Part shown: piece by piece, positions 59,335 to 64,000 of the stretch
How positions within the stretch are numbered: the first letter of the stretch is position 1
Layout of the letters: every line of letters begins with the position of its first letter
Made by a program: the position numbers and the translations under genes
Source: Microbulbifer sp. ALW1
Lineage (GTDB): Bacteria; Pseudomonadota; Gammaproteobacteria; Pseudomonadales; Cellvibrionaceae
DNA: 64,000 nucleotides
Direction: 5' to 3'
NCBI RefSeq assembly: GCF_009903625.1
Contig: NZ_CP047569.1
Location: forward strand, 392,001-456,000
The notes under the pieces: generated by a model
Databases searched by the model: none
Seen by the model: only the letters and a program-made list of their open reading frames with translations
Told to the model about the DNA's origin: nothing

Positions 59335-59362
59335 AGTATAACGGCAGTTCGGCATCCTGCAA
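59335..59362 (-). promoter_or_regulatory. Probable rho promoter
   Basis: On the minus strand: TTGCAG (59362-59357), 16-bp spacer, TATACT (59340-59335). Confidence 0.5.
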
Positions 59363-59483
59363 GGGCTATTTGGTAACCGCCTTTTGGCAAGCGCTACCAC
59401 CACTGGTGACGGTTATTCACCCGCCCCCACCCCGGCTTTGATTCGGGACGCCCCTGCCAGGCAGCGGCGCCCCGATCGCGGGA

Positions 59484-59810
59484 TCAGATCTGGCTGTCGA
59501 TAAACTCGGTCAGCTGGGCACGGGACAGGGCGCCGACTTTGGTGCCTTCCACATTGCCGCCCTTGAACAGCAGCAGGGTCGGGATACCGCGCACATTGTA
59601 CTTGGCGGCGGCTTCTTTGTTGGCATCCACGTCCACTTTGACGATTTTCAGCTTTTCACCGTAGTGACCGGACAGATCTTCCAGCACCGGAGCGATCATC
59701 TTGCAGGGACCGCACCACTGGGCCCAGAAGTCGACCAGTACCGGGCCTTCTGCCTTGAGTACTTCGGCTTCAAATTCTGCATCTGTTACGTTGACGATGT
59801 TCGCGCTCAT
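59484..59810 (-). CDS. trxA: Thioredoxin 1
   Basis: 108 residues, the standard size. Active-site WCGPC at 32-36, cis-proline region GIPTLLLF near 75. A cytosolic disulfide reductase. Linked to rho, a conserved pair in gammaproteobacteria. Confidence 0.97.
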   Translation of the reverse strand: MSANIVNVTDAEFEAEVLKAEGPVLVDFWAQWCGPCKMIAPVLEDLSGHYGEKLKIVKVDVDANKEAAAKYNVRGIPTLLLFKGGNVEGTKVGALSRAQLTEFIDSQI

Positions 59811-60052
59811 AGTGCTTTCCTGTGGTTCTACTGTTTCTTGGCATTTGTTGTTGGCAGCGGGCCCATGGATCTAGGTAACAAGATGGGCGCTGAGAGGCTG
59901 CCAGTCATTGGCCCCGGGGGCTTTGCCGGCAGACATGATAAGTACGGCCAGTGGACCCCGCAAGGCTATTGGTTCTCGCCTGTTGGTCCCCCTCTTAATG
60001 GGGCCCCGAATTCAGGTTTCAAGGCCGGGGGTGCCGGCCGGGAATCAGCACC

Positions 60053-61333
60053 TCAATCCGCCGGTAAAAACTGCTGGAGTATTTCGTCTACATAGTCATA
60101 ACCGAACGGGGTGGCGGCAATCTTTGCCTCCAGGGGCTCCACCAGTTCCATCAGCTGCAGGCGCTGCCACTCACCCGCCAAACTATCCAGTGACAGCCCG
60201 GTATAGGCCGGGTAGGTCGCGGCTGGTACACCGGATTCCAACCGCAGGCAATTCATCAGGAACTCCAGTGGGCGCTCGGCCTCTGGAACCTCTTTGACCT
60301 TCGGCAGCGGGAAACCGTCACTCCCGGACTCCACAGCCACGCCCGGCGCCTGACCCAGTTCCAGCCCCAGTGCCAGCCCCAGCGCCAAATAGTCCCGGGG
60401 AGTACGGGTGCGCTGGGTACGGATGATGCGGCCGCTGTCGGGCAGGGTGAATTTACCGTGCGCGCCGGCGCCGATCCCAATGTAATCCGCAAAGGACCAG
60501 TAGTTCAGGTTGTGGCGGGACGCGAGACCCGCACGGCTGTAGGCGGACACCTCGTAGCGGGCATAGCCCTCGCCGGCTAAATAGGCCCGGCCCGCGCGCT
60601 GTATCGCCGCGATTTCCTCGGAACCGGGGGTTACCGGCGGGGCCGAGTAGAAGGCGGTATTGGGTTCGATGGTGAGCTGGTACCAGGAGATATGCTCAAC
60701 ACCCAGCGCCACCGCCCGCTGCAGATCCTGCAGCGCATCGACCTCCCCTTGCCCGGGCAAGCCGTGCATCAGGTCGATATTGATATTGTCGAAACCCGCG
60801 GCCCGCGCCTGGGTCGCCGCAACCTCCGCTTCCGGGCCAGTATGGATACGGCCGAGGTTTTGCAGCTGCAGCGGATCAAAGCTCTGAACACCGATGGACA
60901 GCCGGTTGACCCCCGCACTGCGGTAGCCGGCAAATTTGGCCTGCTCAAAGGTCCCGGGGTTGGCCTCCAGGGTGATTTCAATTCCGGGCTCAAAGCCCAC
61001 CAGGGACTCCGCCATTGCCAGAATCTGGCCGATAGCCTCTGGCGAAAACAGGCTGGGAGTGCCACCACCGAAGAAGATGGAGCCCAGTTTGCGCCCCTGC
61101 ACCCAGGGCAACTGGCTGCGCAGGTCGCGCTCCAGCTGGGCCACATACTCTGCCTCCGGCAGCTGGCCGCCGGAAGGCTCCGCATGGGCGGCGATATGCG
61201 TGGCCACATGGGAGTTGAAGTCGCAGTAAGGGCACTTGCGCACACACCAGGGGATGTGCACATACAGGCTGAGCGGTGGCAGTTGCAGCGGCACAGGCGA
61301 TGATTGGGGGGAGCGAATACTCAATGGAGACAA
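60053..61333 (-). CDS. hemW: Radical-SAM heme chaperone HemW
   Basis: Radical-SAM motif CVRKCPYC just after the first strand (LYVHIPWC), then GGGTPSLF, and a C-terminal HemN-like domain. Named coproporphyrinogen oxidase-like, but the family is now regarded as heme-transfer proteins. Start uncertain: the frame reaches an ATG at 61396 inside rdgB; the TTG at 61333, two bases after the rdgB stop, gives 426 residues and is a reasonable choice, and another TTG lies at 61324. Confidence 0.92.
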   Translation of the reverse strand: MSPLSIRSPQSSPVPLQLPPLSLYVHIPWCVRKCPYCDFNSHVATHIAAHAEPSGGQLPEAEYVAQLERDLRSQLPWVQGRKLGSIFFGGGTPSLFSPEAIGQILAMAESLVGFEPGIEITLEANPGTFEQAKFAGYRSAGVNRLSIGVQSFDPLQLQNLGRIHTGPEAEVAATQARAAGFDNINIDLMHGLPGQGEVDALQDLQRAVALGVEHISWYQLTIEPNTAFYSAPPVTPGSEEIAAIQRAGRAYLAGEGYARYEVSAYSRAGLASRHNLNYWSFADYIGIGAGAHGKFTLPDSGRIIRTQRTRTPRDYLALGLALGLELGQAPGVAVESGSDGFPLPKVKEVPEAERPLEFLMNCLRLESGVPAATYPAYTGLSLDSLAGEWQRLQLMELVEPLEAKIAATPFGYDYVDEILQQFLPAD

Positions 61334-61334
61334 C

Positions 61335-61979
61335 TCAGAGCAGTGTCTTGCCGGAGTCCGCGGAGTGCTGCCCTGCAGGCAACACCATTTCCGCATGCCA
61401 CAATTGCTCGAATTTTTTCACGGCCTGAGCGCGATGACTGAGGCGGTTCTTAACGTCGCGTGGCAACTGCGCCGAAGTCAGCTTTTCCGACTCCACGAAA
61501 AACAGCGGATCATAGCCAAAGCCCTGGTCCCCCAGTGGGTGGGTCAAAATCACACCCTGCCAGCGGGCGGTGCACACCAGCGGCACCGGATCTTCCGGGC
61601 TGCGCACAAAGGCCAACGCACAGTGGAAACTGGCTCCCCGCTGGGCCGTGGGCAGCCCCTCCAGGGCTTCTAGCAGTTTGCGGTTGTTGTCGTCATCGCT
61701 GGCCCCGCTGCCGGCGTAGCGGGCGGAATAAATCCCCGGGGCACCACCCAGGGCATCGACCGCGAGACCGGAATCGTCCGCCAGCGCCGGCAGGCCGCTG
61801 GCCTTGCTCGCGTGGCGCGCCTTGATCAGGGCATTTTCGATAAAACTGAGCCCGGTTTCTTCCGCCTCATCCTGCAAAAAGTCGGACTGTGGCAACACGG
61901 CGATCTGCCAACCGGCAAACAGCTGGGAAAATTCTTTCAGTTTGCCGGCATTGCCGCTGGCAAGAACGATTTTATCCAT
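61335..61979 (-). CDS. rdgB: Non-canonical purine NTP pyrophosphatase
   Basis: 214 residues from the ATG at 61979 (MDKIVLASGNAGKLKEF); a longer frame upstream lacks family support. It hydrolyses dITP, XTP and related nucleotides. The motifs LADDSGLAVDALGGAPGIYSARYAG and FGYDPLFFVE are complete. Placed between DUF4426 and hemW as in pseudomonads. Confidence 0.96.
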   Translation of the reverse strand: MDKIVLASGNAGKLKEFSQLFAGWQIAVLPQSDFLQDEAEETGLSFIENALIKARHASKASGLPALADDSGLAVDALGGAPGIYSARYAGSGASDDDNNRKLLEALEGLPTAQRGASFHCALAFVRSPEDPVPLVCTARWQGVILTHPLGDQGFGYDPLFFVESEKLTSAQLPRDVKNRLSHRAQAVKKFEQLWHAEMVLPAGQHSADSGKTLL

Positions 61980-62060
61980 GGGGAAACTCGGGAGAGGAAT
62001 CAGATCCGGAAAGCAAAACAGCGAGCCCAATCGCTCGCTGTGCATCAATGCAAACTATTC

Positions 62061-62531
62061 TCAGTTTTTGTGCAGCTGGCGTCTGAACATCAGCTCGCGT
62101 GTGCTGCCGTCAGGCAGCACCAGATCGATATTGAAGGTGAGGTTTTCTTCGTCTTCAAACCGCAGCGGCGCCAGGTAATAGACCGCGTTCTGGTCGCGGA
62201 TTTCCTGGAAGTTCAGCGCGCGGGATTGCTGAATCAGATTGGTTGCATTGCCGGAAACCCCCACGCTCATGCCCTGGAGGTCGCCTTTTTTGGCCACAGA
62301 AATATTGACGAAGGCGCGGTCTTTCGCGCGCACCAGATTGTATTGGCGCGCAATATCCGGGGCAATAAAGTCGCTGTTGAAGACCGTGTAAGTCACCCGG
62401 TAATCACCGAAATCTTCGTGACTCTCGATCGTTTTGGCGGTCTGCGCCGCAGCCGCGACCGCCCAGAACAGCAAGGCCATGGAGATAAATACTGCGTAGA
62501 GACGTTTCACGGCGTCCTCCTTTCTAGTCAT
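62061..62531 (-). CDS. DUF4426 domain protein
   Basis: 156 residues. Signal peptide (AVFISMALLFWAVAAAA, cleavage before QTAKT near 30), then one DUF4426 domain (EDFGDYRVTYTVFNSDFIAPDIARQY). Exported, function unknown. The gene sits in the metX-metW-DUF4426-rdgB-hemW string shared with pseudomonads. An ATG seven codons later (VKRLYAVF region, GTG) could also be the start. Confidence 0.9.
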   Translation of the reverse strand: MTRKEDAVKRLYAVFISMALLFWAVAAAAQTAKTIESHEDFGDYRVTYTVFNSDFIAPDIARQYNLVRAKDRAFVNISVAKKGDLQGMSVGVSGNATNLIQQSRALNFQEIRDQNAVYYLAPLRFEDEENLTFNIDLVLPDGSTRELMFRRQLHKN

Positions 62532-62620
62532 TCCAGCTATCTACTCGTTCCAGATATTCGGGGCCAGCTTCTCGGATTGAGCCCTAAGCACGGCGCGTTA
62601 AACCACTTTCAACCTTAATA

Positions 62621-63214
62621 TTAGCGAGTCAGATGGTAAATCGCCGTTTCTCCGAACAAATTCGGCAAAAGGTCCTTCAGCACCCCGGAAACCGTGGACT
62701 CAGAGACTACCTGGCGGTGCAGAATCTGCCAGCCGTGCTCTTTGCACAGGACTTCAAAGTCTCTGAAAGTACAAAAGTGAATATTCGGCGTGTCGTACCA
62801 TTCATATGGCAATAAGTCGGAAACCGGCATGCGCCCGGAAAATGCCAGGTGCCAACGGGCCTTCCACTGTCCGAAGTTGGGGAAGGTAATGATGCACTCA
62901 CGCCCCACCCGCAGCATTTCTTCCACCACCAGATGGGGAGAACGCAACGTCTGCAACGCCTGGGTCATTACCACCGTATCGAAACTCTGGTCACCGAAAT
63001 TGGACAGCCCCTGGTCCAGGTTCTGTTCCACCACGCTGACACCGCGCTCGACACATTTCTGAATCTGATCGGGGTCAATTTCCAGGCCGTAGCCGGAAAC
63101 CTTTTTTTCTTTTGCCAACCGCTCCAGCAGTGCGCCATCACCACAGCCGAGATCCAGCACCCGGGAACGGGCGGGAATCCAGTTGTGGATGATATCGAGG
63201 TCCTTACGCATCAT
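62621..63214 (-). CDS. metW: Methionine biosynthesis protein MetW
   Basis: 197 residues, a class I SAM-dependent methyltransferase fold with motif [17 protein letters not shown] (near 19-34). In the family it acts together with MetX in homoserine acylation. The ATG overlaps the metX stop by 4 bp, showing translational coupling. Confidence 0.95.
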   Translation of the reverse strand: MMRKDLDIIHNWIPARSRVLDLGCGDGALLERLAKEKKVSGYGLEIDPDQIQKCVERGVSVVEQNLDQGLSNFGDQSFDTVVMTQALQTLRSPHLVVEEMLRVGRECIITFPNFGQWKARWHLAFSGRMPVSDLLPYEWYDTPNIHFCTFRDFEVLCKEHGWQILHRQVVSESTVSGVLKDLLPNLFGETAIYHLTR

Positions 63215-64000
63215 GGCTGCACCCCCTCCTTCGCTTCACCTGCCACATTGTTCATATAGGCCGCGAAGATTTTTTCGTAGCGGTCGTTGGGCAACAGGAA
63301 TGCATCGTGGCCCATGGGCGACTCCACCTCGGCGTAAGTCACCGGCACATTGGCATGCATCAGCGCATCGGCAATTTCCCGCGAGCGCTCCGGCGCAAAG
63401 CGCCAGTCGGAGGTGAAGGATACCAGCAGGAATTTACTGCGCGCATGAGAAAACGCCTTCACCGCGTCGTCGTCATACTCCCGCGCCAGGTCGAAATAAT
63501 CCAGGGCGCGGGTCATCAGAATGTAGGTATTGGGATCAAAGCTGCCGGAAAAGGAATCGCCCTGGTAGCGCAGGTAACTCTGCACCTGAAATTCCACCAG
63601 CTCTTCCACGCCCTGCTCGAAAGTGCCCGAGCGCAGCTCGCGACCAAATTTTTTGCCCAGACCATCATCCGACAGATAAGTGATATGCCCGATCATGCGC
63701 GCTACCGCCAGCCCATCGCGCGGCAGGGTTTCCGCTTCCTGATAACGGCCGTTGCGGAAATCCGGGTCCGAGGTAATCGCCTGGCGTGCGGTTTCATTGA
63801 AAGCAATATTCTGCGCAGACAACTTCATCGCCGACGCAATCACCACCGCGTGGCGCACCCGCTCGGGGTATTCCAGGGTCCAACGCATCGCCTGCATACC
63901 GCCAAGACTACCCCCCACTACCGCGGCCCACTGCTGAATACCAAGCAGGTCTGCCAGCTGCGCCTGGGAGTGCACCCAGTCCCGCGCCCGCAGCGGCGGG
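63211..64000 (-). CDS. metX: Homoserine O-acyltransferase, C-terminal part
   Basis: The gene runs off the right window edge; about 262 residues are present. An alpha/beta-hydrolase that acylates homoserine at the first committed step of methionine synthesis. The nucleophile serine is in [14 protein letters not shown]; the C-terminal [16 protein letters not shown] and [11 protein letters not shown] parts supply the aspartate and histidine. The frame stays open to position 64000, so the start lies outside. Confidence 0.95.
   Translation of the reverse strand, partial: PPLRARDWVHSQAQLADLLGIQQWAAVVGGSLGGMQAMRWTLEYPERVRHAVVIASAMKLSAQNIAFNETARQAITSDPDFRNGRYQEAETLPRDGLAVARMIGHITYLSDDGLGKKFGRELRSGTFEQGVEELVEFQVQSYLRYQGDSFSGSFDPNTYILMTRALDYFDLAREYDDDAVKAFSHARSKFLLVSFTSDWRFAPERSREIADALMHANVPVTYAEVESPMGHDAFLLPNDRYEKIFAAYMNNVAGEAKEGVQP

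Noticed and set aside
59436..59483. Terminator after trxA
   Set aside because: The GC-rich stretch has direct, not inverted, GGGGCG repeats and no T tract.

Overview
The window looks like chromosome from a marine-type gammaproteobacterium of the Cellvibrionales, possibly Microbulbifer or a close relative. The basis is gene order, which matches pseudomonad and cellvibrionale chromosomes (hemE-gltDB-aroBK-pilQPONM-ponA; pilGHIJ-chpA-chpC next to gshB-tonB-yqgE-ruvX; hemCDXY; trxA-rho-ubiD; hemW-rdgB-DUF4426-metW-metX), together with fairly GC-rich core genes. The genus is an inference; no ribosomal RNA or tRNA gene was seen in the window.

Layout. 1-4.4 kb: psd flanked by two copies of a long palindromic intergenic element, an MFS transporter and an HD-GYP protein whose HD motif is degenerate. 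4.4-10.5 kb: hemE, then a small uptake locus made of a LuxR-type regulator, a TonB-dependent receptor and an NhaC-type antiporter, with a perfect 16-bp palindrome between regulator and receptor. 10.5-26.5 kb: glutamate synthase (gltD, gltB), aroB and aroK, the type IV pilus assembly operon pilMNOPQ and divergent ponA. 26.6-38.0 kb: the Pil-Chp chemotaxis-like pathway that controls type IV pili (pilG, pilH, pilI, pilJ, chpA, chpC); pilK and chpB are absent. 38.4-46.3 kb: gshB, a tonB-like gene, yqgE, ruvX, hemC, hemD, hemX, hemY. 46.3-48.5 kb: small accessory genes and an unrecognised 355-residue protein.

48.5-55.0 kb is the most unusual part: an integron gene-cassette array read on the minus strand. 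It has ten small AT-rich genes of mostly unknown function, nine recognisable attC recombination sites (72-144 bp, one cut in two by an IS3-family insertion sequence, one truncated) and no integrase gene in the window. Most cassette products have signal peptides or membrane helices. The array sits between core genes and carries at its upstream edge a small gene of a kind I associate with integrase/IS91-type mobile modules.

55.5-64 kb returns to core genes: ubiD, an RRM RNA-binding protein with a strong promoter and long structured leader, rho with a long leader, trxA, hemW, rdgB, a DUF4426 protein, metW and metX (the last cut by the window edge).

Functionally the window joins three themes: building type IV pili (pilMNOPQ) and steering them (pilGHIJ-chpAC); tetrapyrrole synthesis (hemE, hemC, hemD, with hemX, hemY, hemW); and central nitrogen, aromatic and methionine metabolism (gltBD, aroBK, metWX). 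The cassette array is the accessory layer.
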